NCBI RefSeq assembly: GCF_041146795.1
Contig: NC_135184.1
Span: 2,319,967-2,383,966, forward strand
DNA: 64,000 bases
Origin: Maylandia zebra
Taxonomy: Eukaryota > Chordata > Actinopteri > Cichliformes > Cichlidae
Direction: 5' to 3'
Shown here: positions 1 through 11,269 of the stretch, piece after piece
Layout of the letters: each line of letters opens with the position of its first letter
Position numbering within the stretch: the stretch's first letter is position 1
Program-made: the position numbers and the translations under genes
The notes under the pieces: model-generated
What the model saw: only the letters and a program-made list of their open reading frames with translations
What the model was told of the DNA's origin: nothing
Database searches by the model: none

Positions 1-65
1 CACCCTCATGCTCTCATATGCACTCACTCCACACTCAACCAACGTGGAGACAGACATAAAGAGAC

Positions 66-1547
66 GTTGTACACACGATCACACTCCCCAAGCGTACTCT
101 ACAAACCGGGTCTAGGTGCCCCCGCCCCTGGAGGGGGGAACTGCACCCAGACCCAGGTGGTGTTTCCCTTTTCCCTGCGGTGGGGGGAGGCAGACCGCCC
201 CGACTCCGCAGCAGCAGGAAGGCTCCACACTCCAGACCGCAGTCGGACGGCCAACTCCTCCTCCTAGTCCTAGCCCCCCTGCTCCAGCAGGTCGCAGAGA
301 ATGGGGGTGAGAGAAGACTCCAAACCTCCCTCCACCCGTTCATTGTAATGTTGATGCATGTGTGTTCTAAGGTGCATTTAAAACCCAGGAGGGCATGGAG
401 CTACCTGCCAGAGAGCAGCAGGTAAGCGCATGGTCCCTCCTGCTAGCCCTCAATGTCTATGTGTATTTAAAATTGAGAGGTGGGCAACGACGCCAGGGGT
501 GAGGTGTACACCCTGATGGTACTTTGGACTCCGTGTATCGTGCCCACCCCCAAGATCCTATATGTATGTGTAATGAGAGTGTGAGTAATGTGAATGTCTA
601 AGTTGTGGGATAAAATTGAGGCAGAGGCAGCCAGAAGGGGACAGAGGGGGGGGGGGGGGGGTGGCCTCCTCTGCACCCTGGTGACATACCCCTACTCCAA
701 GGCCCTGCATGTGTGGGTGGTTGTGGTGGAGCGGGAAGAGGGAGGCAGCTGGAGATGGGGAGGGAAGGGAGGGAGGGGTAAGTGACCCCTCCCTGGGGCC
801 AGCTCCCCCGCTGACCCCAGTAGGCACCCCCACACTCCGCGACCCGCCAGGGAAAGGGGGCCCAGGCCCATCCAGACCGGGGCCCAGTGCAGCAGCGCCG
901 CCCGGCCCCACAGAGCCCGGGACAGTCCACCCAACCCCACCACAGAGAAAACTGCACCCACCCCACCATCCACTCATCTTCCAGACTACATAAGACAATA
1001 AACGCCCAGGCTGAGATCTTCCTCCACCTCTCCTGTATCTCCCCCTCCTGCAGAGGCAGCTCCTGAGGAGAGGAAAGCTCCTGCAAGATGTGACAATCTC
1101 CCCCACCAGTTGAAGAGCCCCCCAGGTGGCTCGACGCACCGGCGGCACCCTGCTCCAGGGCTGGGCCCCCATGCACCCACCCGCCCACAACCCCGGCAAC
1201 ACACCAACCAGGACCCAAGCCCCCGAGGCCCGGTCCGGGTCCCAGCCCAGAGACGGAGCGCCCCCAGAACCTCACGCCCATCCCGGACCCACCCAGGGGC
1301 AGCCAGGCTACCAGGTCAGTAACCCACGTCTGTCAGCACAGACCCTCCCCTAGCCCCGCTGCACGCAGCCGCGAGGAAACAGTCACCGGAGAGCCAACAG
1401 AGCCCCTAACCGGACATGACCGCTACCCCGGGTTGAGCCCCCCAAGGAAGATGCCTCCGGGGAACCCCCCGACGCCCTAAGCCTGTCCCTACTCCCACAC
1501 CAATCACAACAGTGAAGGCGGGACCAAACTATGACCCCCCACCCCCA
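66..1547 (-). repeat. GC-rich 3' UTR of an L1/Tx1-type LINE
   Basis: This GC-rich, C/G-run-containing stretch follows directly, on the minus strand, the stop codon of the L1-type ORF2 remnant at 1548. Positions about 66-1110 are repeated in opposite orientation at 18665-19617, which shows it is an interspersed repeat and not a CpG-island gene. Several minus-strand frames are open only because of base composition, and I find no domain in them. The left limit is set by where similarity to the second copy and repeat character fade; the element may extend past the window edge. Confidence 0.65.
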
Positions 1548-2720
1548 CTAGGTGATGGAGCTGATCAAAGGAGCCCAGAGCAATTGATCTGATGTGGTGG
1601 CAGAGGCTGTGTCAAGACTAATGTAATCTAATAGATAATTTCTATATTGGTTAGAATTAAGATTATTTTTATTTTTCCAGTTCATGAGGACTGTTTTCTT
1701 GGCTATGCATAGGGCAGTGAAAACCATATGGGCCATATTCTTTTCTGAAGTGACATTATCTAAGCTGCCCAACAAACACACTAAGGGGGAGGTTGGAATG
1801 TTACATTTCAGACACTTCGATAAGTCTTCACATATCTCGCACCAAAACTTCTGAACTGGTGGACAGAACCAAAGAGCGTGGATATAATTGTCTGGTGAAT
1901 TGGTTTGGCAGTGTGAGCAGGTGTTGGTAGACGAAAAGCCCATCTTGAACATCCGATGACCTGTATAGTGCACTCTATGTAATATTTTGTATTGAATTAA
2001 TTGAAGACTGGGATTTCTAATTAGATGAAAGGTTTTTAAGCAAGTCTGAGACCAGAAGTTTAGGTCTAAGTTAACTGATAAATCCGCTTCCCATTTTGCA
2101 ATAGGAAGGGATATTGATTCATCTGTTTTAGAAAGCATTCTGTATATTTTGGATAGTAATTTGGGGGGTTTAAGAGTAAGAAATTGAACCACACTTGGTG
2201 GTGTTTGTAGTTCAACTTGACCCGGTTTAAATTTCTTTTTTACTATGGATTTAATTTGTTGATATTCTAAAAATCTTTTCTTGTTGATCCCATATTGTGT
2301 AACTAGTCCGTCAAATGAAATAAATTCTGTTCCTTCTAGTATATGTTCTAAATATTTGATTCCTTTACCACTCCAATCTGAAAAGTTTATCATATTATTG
2401 TTTTGTAATATGTCAGGGTTGTTCCAGATAGGTGTACGTTTGCATGGGATTAATGAAGACGCCGTCAATTTTAGAAACTCCCACCATGCTGTCAGAGAAG
2501 AGCTGATGTTGATGCTTTTAAAGCATTCATGTCGTTGGATGTTTGAGCTGATAAATGGTAGGTCTGAGATCTCTAGATTATTGCAGAGTGCTTGTTCTAC
2601 ATCTAGCCAAGGTTCATCTAAGAGGGTGTGTTTTAGCCATCCTGAGATAAACTGAAGCCTGTTGGCTAAGAAGTAGTGCTGAAAGTTCTTACTTTTTAAT
2701 TTTAGCTTTTTGGTGGTTAA
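1548..2720 (-). pseudogene. L1/Tx1-clade LINE ORF2, C-terminal part
   Basis: A minus-strand frame runs open from about 2720 to the stop at 1548. It encodes the C-terminal, post-RT region of an L1/Tx1-type ORF2. The recognisable signature is the CCHC-like cluster CSHCQTNSP...HALWFCP followed by a Trp-rich tail, preceded by YKILHRVHYTGHRMFKMG, which is typical of the zinc-knuckle end of L1-type ORF2 proteins. There is no ATG at the start of the fragment; the frame simply continues upstream ([14 protein letters not shown] and more) until similarity is lost. Endonuclease and reverse transcriptase domains are absent, so this is a 5'-truncated copy, as expected for target-primed insertion. It has no cellular role. 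Confidence 0.8.
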
Positions 2721-2942
2721 AAATAGTTTCTATGAGTTGTAAGATTTATTCAGAAGTTTTTGTGGATACCACACATTTCTATATTTACGTAAAAGAGTCT
2801 GGCATCATGTCCTTGAAACTAAAACTTCCCCCTTCTGCCCATTTACATAAAATAAAAGAATCAATGCTAGCACCTCCACCTGCTTTTAAACTTAATCATG
2901 AAACATAACCTGCCCCTCAACTTTCACTGTTTCTTCTTTCAG
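2721..2942. other. spacer between two LINE fragments
   Basis: AT-rich sequence between the L1 remnant and the next LINE. I see no gene, repeat boundary or RNA signal in it. Confidence 0.5.
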
Positions 2943-4236
2943 ATGCAGGCTCAGTGCTGTTAAAGAGCTTGAGAGCAAAAATTAGATTTAAAAACTTTGT
3001 TCAGTCTCAGTCTACATACAAACCTCATATCAAGAGGTCAGCAAGTACAGTGCAGCATCACCACAACCCTGCTTCACCCCTATCCACACATTTATCCACA
3101 ACAAAGCCAGCCCCACCCCCCACTCCAGCCCAGCCTCACATCTACTTCACAGCTGATCAGGTGAGAAATCAGCTCAAGAGGACGAAGGCAAGGAAGGCAG
3201 CAGGTCCGGATGGAATCTGCTCCAGACTGCTCAGGGACTGTGCAGACCAGCTCTGTCAGGTGGCCCTGTACATCTTCAACCTGAGCCTGAGCCTGGAGAG
3301 GGTTCCTGAACTGTGGAAGACTTCCTGTGTGGTTCCGGTGCCAAAAATCGCACACCCCAGGGAGCCCAACCACTTCAGGCCTGTTGACTTCTCATCTGAT
3401 GAAGACCATGGAAAGGCTCATCCTGCACCACTTTCGGCCACTGGTGGGCTCAGTGTTGGACCCCCTGCAGTTCGCCTACCATTCTGGAATTGGGGTGGAT
3501 GACACTGTCATTGAACAAGAAACTGGACTGGACTACAAATACAGACGTCCTGTATAAGAAGGGCCAGGGTCCACTCCACCTGCTGAGGAGACTGAGGTCC
3601 TTCGGAGTCTGCAGGACTCTGTTAAGGACATTCTATGACACTGTGGTAGCATCTGCCATTTTCTATGCAGTGGCCTGCTGGGGGAGTGGATGCACGGACA
3701 GGGACAGGAGCAGGATTGACAAACTGGTGCGGAGGTTGGTTGGTGAGGGGAGGATGTTAGTAAAGCTGACATCCATCATGAACAACCCACATCACCCACT
3801 GCATGAGTATGTGAGTGGGCTGAGCAGCTCCTTTTGTCAGAGACTGAAACACCCTCGATGCAGGAAGGAGCGCTTTTACAGAGCATTCATCCCAACAGCA
3901 TTTAGACTCTATAACTCCTCAATCACGATGTCATAAGTCACTGGACACTGTGAACATCCACGGTCACCACTTCATGCATAATGGACCCTCCATGACCTTC
4001 CAAGCTATATAGTTTATGTCTTCCATATTTCCAATTATATCCATAATCACATACTGTGTATGCTACCATTGTATATAGTTTATTATCTTACTTTTTTTCA
4101 TTGATTGTACTTAATTGTATTTTTGTATTTCCTTCATATATCTGTACCTGAGCTGAGGTGACGCAAAAATTTCCCCGTTGTGGGATCAATAAAGTCTTAT
4201 CTTATCTTATCTTATCTTATCTTATCTTATCTCTTA
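2943..4236 (+). pseudogene. internally deleted non-LTR retrotransposon (CR1/Rex1-like)
   Basis: Plus-strand coding remnant. Residues around KARKAAGPDGICSRLLRDC (about 3180-3240) are the conserved start of the LINE RT fingers, and VVPVPKIAHPREPNHFRPV is the next block. A frameshift near 3390 moves the reading to DPLQFAYHSGIGVDD. The copy then jumps near 3530 to the thumb and C-terminal region (LLRRLRSFGVCRTLLRTFYD, then CWGSGCTDRDRSRIDKLVRR), ending at the stop near 3936. The RT catalytic blocks (motif A and the FADD box) are missing, so an internal deletion removed the active site. A 3' UTR follows and ends in a TCTTA microsatellite tail at about 4195-4236, typical of fish LINE 3' ends. Not functional. 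Confidence 0.75.
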
Positions 4237-4486
4237 TCTTAAGTATCATGTTTAAGAATCAGATATTAATGCTTGTAGAAAATAAATTTGGGGTAAAATT
4301 ATTTGCTGCCAACAGAAAAAAATAGAAAATCAAGAAACAAAGTTGGATGTATAAATCTATGTTATTTATTATTTATTACTGACGCTCGTTAGGGAAACAC
4401 AGACCAGGCTATTAAACATCCAAAAAACAAACAAACTTTGGACCCTCCTGTTGTTTGCACACAGAGGTTCAATTATTGTTCTTTAT

Positions 4487-5854
4487 TAGAGATGGGACTT
4501 TAATGCGTTAATTGACATTCATTAATTTGAAAAAATAACACGTTTAAAAAACACGCATTTAATCGCACTTTCCAAGCAAAGGGGAACTTTTGTCAATGCA
4601 CACTTTTCTGGTACTGTAAACCAATTACACTGATGCACAAACTACAAAAATGGAAGATGCAAGTTTCATTTCAAAAGAAATTTGATAAAAGTGCAGTTTT
4701 TGTGCAAACTGGACTTTGGATGCCACCAAAGCACCTCAACCATACGGTACCATCTAAATGCAAAACACGTTGCAGAGAGCACAGAAACTGTGGGAGCTGT
4801 TAGTGGTAGCAGTCCCAGTCAGAGTACCAACAAAAAGATGTCGGCAGCCCAAACTTGATGAAATGACTGGCTTCAGGACCAAAATTAGTAAGTCAGCATC
4901 GGACAAACTTACAAATTCTCTCACAAAATGTATTGCTCTGGACTGTAGACCACTATCAGTGGTAGAAGATAGGGGGGTTAGAAAATGTGCTACAGATTCA
5001 GATGAGGAAGCCCTGTGTAAGTTTGTACAGAGCAGAATCCACCATCAGCGAGACAGACTGCACACCGCAGTTTGACCCGTCGAGCAGCGACCCACCCACA
5101 GCTGTGTGTCCTGGCCCACAAGTATTTGATTTGTCCTGCCACTTCTGCCCCATGTGAGAGACTGTTCTCACTTACAGGTCACATAGGATCAAAACAGAGC
5201 TGCTCTGAAAATGTGAACATGTTAGTAGAGAGAGAGTAAATAAGCATGGAGGTCTTGTGAGTCCAATGTGTTTGTTAGTTTTTGCACTAAAATGCTCAAT
5301 GATCACACTGTTTTAGCCTAATGTACAAAATAATGTTGGCAAAGGTTACTCAGAGTTTAAAGGTGAAGCTGGTCAAGTAACCGTTTATGTTTCCGCCTTT
5401 TTACTCTTATACAGAAAACTGCACTTTATGCTGAAATTTGTATTATTATTACTTAAAGACAATACCATTTGAAAATCCACATAAAGTACTTAAAATAACA
5501 CTTGAATTTTAAGTCTGTCCAACTTTGGCCAGGGATTTTTTTTAATGCAGTTTAAATGCTTTTTCCCCATAAATTGAAAGAGCTTGGGTTATAATATTAA
5601 TGTGCATGACTATTATTTCATTCTGTCGCCCACACAGCAAATCCAGCATGTCCAAATTAACACTGTCGGATTTGATTTCAACACTATTAAAGTGTCTATA
5701 TGTGTCTATAATTTGCTGTGCACTAAAACCCTTTTAAATAAAAAAAAAGTGCTTTGGGGCAAATTTTCATGTGCGATTAAATGTGATTAATCAAGATTAA
5801 TTAATTACAAAGCCTCTAATTAAGTTGATTTTTTTTAATTGAGTCCCACCCCTA
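4487..5854 (+). mobile_element. hAT (Ac/ZBED-like) element with deleted transposase
   Basis: The ends are terminal inverted repeats: TAGAGATGGGACT on the left and the complement of TAGGGGTGGGACT on the right. Long imperfect similarity continues inward to the ATTTAATCGCAC motif on both sides. The flanks TTCTTTAT (4479-4486) and TTATTTAT (5855-5862) match in 7 of 8 bases, as expected for an aged 8-bp hAT target duplication. Inside, 4758-5075 encodes a BED-finger-adjacent hAT segment (KISKSASDKLTNSLTKCIAL, then RPLSVVEDRG). Near 5140-5215 lies a remnant of the C-terminal dimerisation region (ERLFSLTGH-like, with frame damage). The RNase H-like catalytic core is missing, so the element is non-autonomous. 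Confidence 0.8.
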
Positions 5855-5862
5855 TTATTTAT

Positions 5863-6440
5863 ATAACGCCAAACCCCAACAACAGTCTGCTCAATGAAGT
5901 TTTATACCGTAAGTTAAAAACCCTACAATAATACAGAGAAAACGTAATAAGCACACAAAACCCTACAAGCAAACACTTTGTGGGAAATGGGAAAGAAAAA
6001 CTCTCTTTCAGCAGGAAGAATCGTCCAGCAAAACCAGGCTCAGGGAGGATTCAGCATCTGTCACAGCTGGCTGGAGTGAAGGGAGGTAAACAAGGCTAAA
6101 GAAACGCTGTGGAAGAGAGCAAGAGATCAATAATGGTTTATTATAAAATGCAGAGTGCTGTATAAAACATAGTGAGTGAAGAAGAGATGAGAGAAGGAGA
6201 AATGTCCAGTGCATCATGGGAATCCCTCAGCAGCCTAAGCCTACTGCAGCATAACTAAGGGAGGAGTCGGGGTCACCTGATCCAGCATAACTATATCCTT
6301 TAGCAAAAAGGATGATGTCATCCAGTATTGAGTGTAGACACAGCAAGCAATGTAATGCTGACACAAAGTTGACTGACTGCCATGAATAACTACATTTTAA
6401 GCAGATTAAACAGAAGCCTGTAAATTCCAGTTGCATTATT
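5863..6440. other. intergenic, no gene recognised
   Basis: Unremarkable sequence between the hAT element and the J1 region. Weak minus-strand open frames have no recognisable domain. Possible degraded repeat; nothing firm. Confidence 0.4.
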
Positions 6441-6650
6441 CATGTCAGGTGTTTCAGTCCAGACCTCAAATGCTGACCTGGATCAAAAATTCAGAATCAG
6501 TTAATGAAGAATCCATGTGCATTAAAGAAAAGAGAAGAAGAGACAGTCATGCTGATATGAACATTAGAGAAACACATCATGGAGCTGAAATATGATCCTG
6601 CTTCCTCATTTGGACTCATTCACCTCAGCTGACACGTTCAACAGCAGACA

Positions 6651-6678
6651 GGTTTTTGTAGCAGTCTGTCTCACTGTG
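6651..6678 (+). other. 12-RSS of J1
   Basis: Nonamer GGTTTTTGT (6651-6659), 12-bp spacer (6660-6671) and heptamer CACTGTG (6672-6678) lie directly 5' of the J1 coding segment. Both motifs match the V(D)J recombination consensus exactly or nearly so. The spacer length fits a TCR J segment that pairs with a 23-RSS on V. Confidence 0.93.
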
Positions 6679-6721
6679 GGAGACAGAATCTTTGGCTCTG
6701 GAACTAAACTCTATGTAACAG
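6679..6721 (+). CDS. TCR gamma-like J segment 1
   Basis: This 43-nt J segment encodes GDRIFGSGTKLYVT and leaves one base for the splice to the constant exon (donor GTAAGA at 6722). The F-G-S-G-T motif is the J-region beta-bulge signature and resembles mammalian gamma J segments. After V-J joining it forms the end of CDR3 and the last strand of the V domain. It lies about 1.2 kb upstream of C1 and no V segment precedes it in this window, so its usual partner V should lie to the left. It is the shortest of the three J segments here (14 codons against 17 and 21). Confidence 0.9.
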
Positions 6722-7904
6722 GTAAGAACAAAGAATTTTCCTTCTGTTGTTTTATTGTAGAAGCTGAAAATGTGTTTAAAGTCAGTTTGTGCTGCTTCAG
6801 GCTTTACATGTTAGTTTTTCATCATTAGTAGAGAATTCATCTGCAGCCATTGTTACATAAGAAAAGCTCAATAATCTCTGAAAACATGTTGAAATCTCAC
6901 CGAACAACTAAAGTTATTCTTTATTTCTGCAAATATTAGTGATGTTACAAATATTTAGGATTTGATCCTCTCAGTGATTCTGCTGGTTTTTAACACAAGA
7001 TCATATTTGATGTTCAAATAAGTAGAAATAAATGTGTATATATAAGCTATGCTAAAGAGAAAATAGATAGCAGTTAATGGTGTGATTAAAAAATGTGATT
7101 GTTACGAATTGTTACGAGTCAGATTTGTTTGATGTGTGAGACTAAATTTCAAAAGACAAGAAAAATGTTACCAGTAACTGCTTCTTTGAAAAAATATGTA
7201 CAGGTAAATAACATTTTCCCAAACTGTTTCTCACATACAATATATGACGTAAAGTATGATCATTAGTTTATATTATTTAAAAAAGGTATTTAATTTTCAT
7301 TTAAGTGTCTGATTAATTACATTTAAATGTGTGTAACAATCCATTCACACATTTAAAGCATATAATAAAATAAACAATAGATGTGCTGCTGTTGCAATTG
7401 TAGGAGTATAAAATACAAGAATTGTGAAATCTATATAACAAATGTTTAAAAACTCCGATGCAAAAATGTAAATTTCATTGTTGAAATTATGTTGTGAAAG
7501 AAATAATTTATTTTTGGAAACAAACTAATTTCTGTTAGAATTTTTTTTTTTTTAGATGGGAAATCAAATTTAAATTGTATAAAAACAAATATCTATATAC
7601 ATTTACATGTGTGAGTCATATTTTGAAATAATATCAAGAAAATAAAAGAGAAGAAATACATTTTATTTCATGATGTAAAATCATGCTGAGTGTTCCTCAT
7701 GTGAGCCATGATGACATGAGGTGATGACTGTGTTTGATATGAAGCTGAATCCAGTGTATGTAGTGAACTTTGTGCTGATGAGTAGTTTAGTGATCAGAGT
7801 CCATGTAGTTTCCAGGATCAGACTGAATGCAGTGCAGTGCTGGAAGCTGCTGCTGACTGTGTGAATGTGTGTCTGTGCTGCTTGTTGCTGCTGTCAAACT
7901 TCAG
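6722..7904 (+). other. J1-C1 intron
   Basis: AT-rich intron from GTAAGA to the CTTCAG acceptor. The first 300 bp resemble the J2 and J3 introns. The middle part (about 7020-7680) does not align to them by eye. Similarity resumes abruptly near 7684 (TGCTGAGTGTTCC). Confidence 0.8.
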
Positions 7905-8925
7905 ATGAGCAGGTAGTGAAGCCCGTGGTGAGCGTGTACCCAGCAGCATCCAGAGCCCACCTGGAGGGGAAGAGCTCCCTGCTGTGTGTGGCCTCAGCCA
8001 TGTTTCCTCCTCTGGTCCAGTTCTCCTGGAAAAGACAGAAGAAGAACGGCGGAGAAGCGGAGGAGCTGCCCCCTGCTGAGGGAGAGCAGCTGGAGCTCAG
8101 AGAGGCGGGACGCACCATTGCCATCAGGATGGTTGATGGGAGCCATTCTGACACATATAAATACAGCTGCTGGGTGAAGCACGAGGGGGGCACAGTGGAG
8201 GCCCGAACACAACAAGGTAATGAAGGCTTGGTGACTGTGTTCAGCAGTGATTCAGCTTCATGTGGAGATGCTGTCAAAGAGAGCAGAGCAGCAGAGGACT
8301 GACATTTCTCACTGCAGCTCCAAACATTTGACTCCTTTTCTGTTTCAGAGCTTCCAGCTCCAGCAGCCTCCTGTCCTCCAGAGAGAGAGCCAGCAGACCT
8401 GCCAGCTCTGCAGCCAGCTGACTGTAAGATCACCTGCTGCCTCTCTGCATGGACAGCTCCAATGTCCAATGAGGCAGCTGGAACAAGTTTAGGCTCTTAA
8501 AGTTGCACTAATTGATCAAATCTTCATCCAACAAGCTCTGATAAAGCCACTGTACACTAGCTGCTCAGCACCAAACAGCAGACAGACCATAATATGTCAG
8601 AGATCAGTTTGTTAGCTGCTTGTGGAGTTCTTCTGCCCCCAAGTGGACACAAACACTACATCAATTCATCCACTTGAAGAAGAAGCTGTGACTGTTTCTA
8701 TTTGGACTTTTTCTCCTTGATCTGAGAGGAATAACCCGACTGTCTGTCTGTCTCTTTGTGTCTGTCTGTCCTTCAGTGTCCTTCCAGTCTCAGTGCAGGG
8801 TGAAGCTGCTCTGCCTGCTGTACACAGTGCTGATAGTGAAGAGTCTGGTGTACTGCTGTGGACTCTCTCTGCTGATGATGCTCACAAACAAGGGAGCGTC
8901 CACCAACTGCACACATGCTGACTGA
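7905..8925 (+). CDS. TCR gamma-like constant gene C1 (three exons)
   Basis: Exon 1 (7905-8216) encodes a C1-type Ig domain of about 104 residues: Cys28 in SSLLCVAS, Trp42 in VQFSW, Cys89 in YKYSCWVKHEGG. Exon 2 (8349-8423) is a 25-residue connecting peptide with one Cys (APAASCPPER), suited to an interchain disulfide. Exon 3 (8777-8925) encodes the membrane span with a central lysine (LYTVLIVKSLVYCCGLSLL) and a short tail ending THAD-stop. All junctions are phase 1 with GT/AG signals, continuing the phase left by J1. The VKSLVY transmembrane core and FGSGT J motif favour gamma over beta; the lysine would contact CD3. It differs from C2 and C3 at Lys23 and Val77 and from C2 alone at Gly50. The protein sits at the plasma membrane paired with a delta chain (family knowledge). 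Confidence 0.87.
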
Positions 8926-9210
8926 CTGTTTCCTGCTCGCCTTTTCTCACCATCAGATTTCCTCCAGTCAGCAGTCAGAAATGTAAATTAACTTCTGGTT
9001 GCTTCAATGTTTCATTACTGAGCATTTGACCTTTTCTCATTTAATCATCTTAAACTGTGTAACATAAATTTACAGATAAACATGTTTGATGTGTTTGTAA
9101 AAGTGTAGATTCTTTATGTGAAGATTTCTTTTGTACATCTCTGCAGAAAAACTGATGCATTCAGATCCCACCATAACAAAATAACAGTGTAGTTATTTGT
9201 CTGAAGTAAA

Positions 9211-9216
9211 AATAAA
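9211..9216 (+). terminator. polyadenylation signal of C1
   Basis: AATAAA lies about 290 bp 3' of the C1 stop codon, in the position expected for the mRNA 3' end. The surrounding 3' UTR differs from those of C2 and C3. Confidence 0.6.
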
Positions 9217-9295
9217 GATTGTGATTTTAAGAATGCATTTCTCATTTCTTCTGTGATACATAACCTGTGTGACTGCAGCATTCACAGATCATAAA

Positions 9296-9450
9296 CTTGC
9301 TCTCCTGCAGCAGACGGGCTGTGTGGGTTTCTGCTCTGCAGCCTCCACACCGTTAGCTGTGGCTTTCACTTTAATAACACAACGACAGTTACAAGCATGA
9401 ACTCTGCTTCAAGTTGTTCAGGAAGCATCTGTGTTCATGTGTGTGAGAGA
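9296..9450 (+). promoter_or_regulatory. conserved block 3' of C1, candidate enhancer
   Basis: This non-coding block recurs 3' of C2 (about 29658-29822) and C3 (about 51513-51677). In cassette 1 the sequence on its 5' side, from about 8966 to 9290, has diverged. It contains a RUNX-type core TGTGGC (9358-9363) and a MYB-type CAGTTA (9386-9391), 28 bp apart start to start, and both are kept in all three copies. RUNX and MYB sites are hallmarks of mammalian TCR enhancers. The enhancer role is inference. Confidence 0.4.
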
Positions 9451-9696
9451 AACAAAGTGTGAACTCAGAGCTGTTACACAGTTGATGTTTAGTACGATCA
9501 CAAAAGACAAATACAAGATGAAGTCTGAACATTAAATCCCACAGAACTCAAGTTGAACCGTTATGATTTAAAAACACTGAAAAAGGGAATAAATTAAGAC
9601 AAGATTTGTAAAAACAATTTCACAAAACACCATCAGTTCAGATGGATGTTGAGCATCTTTCTCACTTTTCCTAATAATCATAAATATGTAAAACAT
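9451..9696. other. intergenic, AT-rich
   Basis: No gene or repeat recognised between the conserved block and the MITE. Confidence 0.4.
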
Positions 9697-9953
9697 TTAA
9701 CTTCCTAGGACCTGGCGTCCACATATGTGGACACCACATTTTGGGTTGTCTAGACCAAATTACTACATTTTGTTCGACAAGGGCCTGATATCCACTTACG
9801 AGGACATCATACTTAAAAATTAAAGCGAATTTACTCATATGTGGATCTCATTTTTCTCAGAAACAAGAACATTCATCAGGTCCCAATCAGCCCAAAGAGC
9901 AAAGAGAAATTAAAAATGTATGCCATGAAAGAGTTCGTGTCTCAGGAGGTTAA
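9697..9953. mobile_element. piggyBac-like MITE
   Basis: A 257-bp element bounded by TTAA on both sides. Its ends are inverted: TTAACTTCCTAGGAC on the left and, read from the other strand, TTAACCTCCTGAGAC on the right. TTAA target choice plus short TIRs fits piggyBac-type non-autonomous elements. It has no coding capacity. It was not seen between C2 and V2 or between C3 and V3, so it entered cassette 1 only. Confidence 0.65.
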
Positions 9954-10394
9954 AACAAATGTGTCATTGATTAATCAGCTTAATTATTCACACTAGTACA
10001 ATTTATACAAATATTACATTTGAGTTAAAAAATGTAAACAGAATCATAATTATTATAATCAAGACCAGCACAGAGAAACAAACTCAAAACAAAGATCATT
10101 TACTAATTTGATGATTTTACCAGTGATGAATATTTATTAAGTTCTGTTGATATTAATATTAATATTTAAATCAGTGATAGCTTTTTTAAAAGTATTTTTT
10201 TTAAATATTAAATATAAATTCGCTGAACTTTAGTGATGCTTTTAAAGAATTAATATTTTTAAAATCTTAGATGCAAATATAAAATCTGATGAGATTTATT
10301 CCACAGATTTGTGTTTTATGTCAGGGTAAATAATCTATAACAAGTTAAGTGATTTACTATGAAGTGAAAAAGACCAAATATGAAACAGATGTTG
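9954..10394. other. AT-rich intergenic
   Basis: AT-rich sequence with no recognisable gene or repeat. Confidence 0.4.
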
Positions 10395-10560
10395 TCATGG
10401 AGGAGTGGACTCAGGCGCAGACAAACTCAGACGCTCGATGGCGAAGAATTAAGTGAAGTTTATTACAGGAGGTTCGGTGTGACGACAACGAGTGATGAAA
10501 ACAAACATGAACTAAAGGCGAGAGCCTAAAAATCGGCTCTGAGGTAAATGACTCATTTAC
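10395..10560 (-). repeat. retroelement 3'-end-like fragment
   Basis: Read on the minus strand, it has an AATAAA-type signal followed by a GAGTttGTCTGCGCCTGAGTCC-like tail. The arrangement resembles the one at about 27640-27690 on the plus strand. It is probably a degraded retroelement 3' end; the family is not identified. Confidence 0.3.
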
Positions 10561-10697
10561 ACGGTATCAGGTATCACAGCACGCTGTGAGACGCTGTCAG
10601 CAGCACTGAAGGAAACACTGTGAACAGTGTTGAGACCACACCAGCCTCTCCCATCCTTTTGTCTTATAGAGATCACAGAGATGTTTCCAAATATTCC

Positions 10698-10870
10698 TGC
10701 TTTTGTACTGTTGTGTAAATGTGTGTGTAAAGGTGGATGACTGCCTGCTGCAGATGAAATCTAACCATGGGTACAAATAAATGAAGCTGACGTGAAACAC
10801 AGCCCTGTTTTTATTACTGTTTATAGATATTAGAATTGATGATCATCATTTTAATGATTCTTAAAACCGT
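10698..10870 (+). repeat. inter-cassette conserved non-coding block
   Basis: This block, starting GTACTGTTGTGTAAATG, recurs almost unchanged at about 31000-31165 and 52855-53020, each time between C and the next V. It is part of the ancestral tandem unit. No coding capacity. Confidence 0.65.
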
Positions 10871-10972
10871 CGTCGATAAAACAGAACAATTAAAAATGAG
10901 ATGCTGTGAATATTATTTATTCATTTTGATTCACAAAGATAAACAAATTTTAAACACACAACCGAACCACAT

Positions 10973-11060
10973 GTAAGTAAGTAAGTAAAACTTTATTTAT
11001 AGAGCACCTTTCAAGATAAAAATCTCAAAGTGCTTCACAGAAGCTAAAACCTTAAAAACA
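10973..11060 (-). repeat. L2-like LINE 3' tail fragment
   Basis: A GTAA microsatellite followed by AAACTTTATTTATAGAGCAC and a AAAGTGCTT motif. Read on the minus strand this is the usual end of fish L2-type LINEs. It is absent from the matching places upstream of V2 and V3. Confidence 0.5.
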
Positions 11061-11269
11061 AAAAAAAGAAAAAAGAATTTGACTATAAATTATGTTTCAT
11101 GAGATTTTATTCTTTTAAAGTCCTTTGTTTATAATTTATGAACTTTTAAATGATTTTTACAGAATATTATTTTTTATGTTTGTATTTTTCTTTATAGTTT
11201 AGTTATATTTAGTTTGTATATTTAGTGTTTTCATCACAGCTGTTAAACCACAGATAACAGTGTGTGTTA

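Noticed and set aside
558..1281. Two long GC-rich minus-strand open frames (over 200 codons each)
   Set aside because: They overlap each other in different frames, are Pro/Gly/Trp-rich by composition, and belong to a dispersed L1 3' UTR that recurs at 18.7-19.6 kb.
7894..8469. A 191-codon antisense open frame across the C1 exons, repeated at 28246-28821 and 50101-50676
   Set aside because: It is the complement of the conserved, codon-biased constant exons and an intron. Its conservation follows from theirs, and it has no domain.
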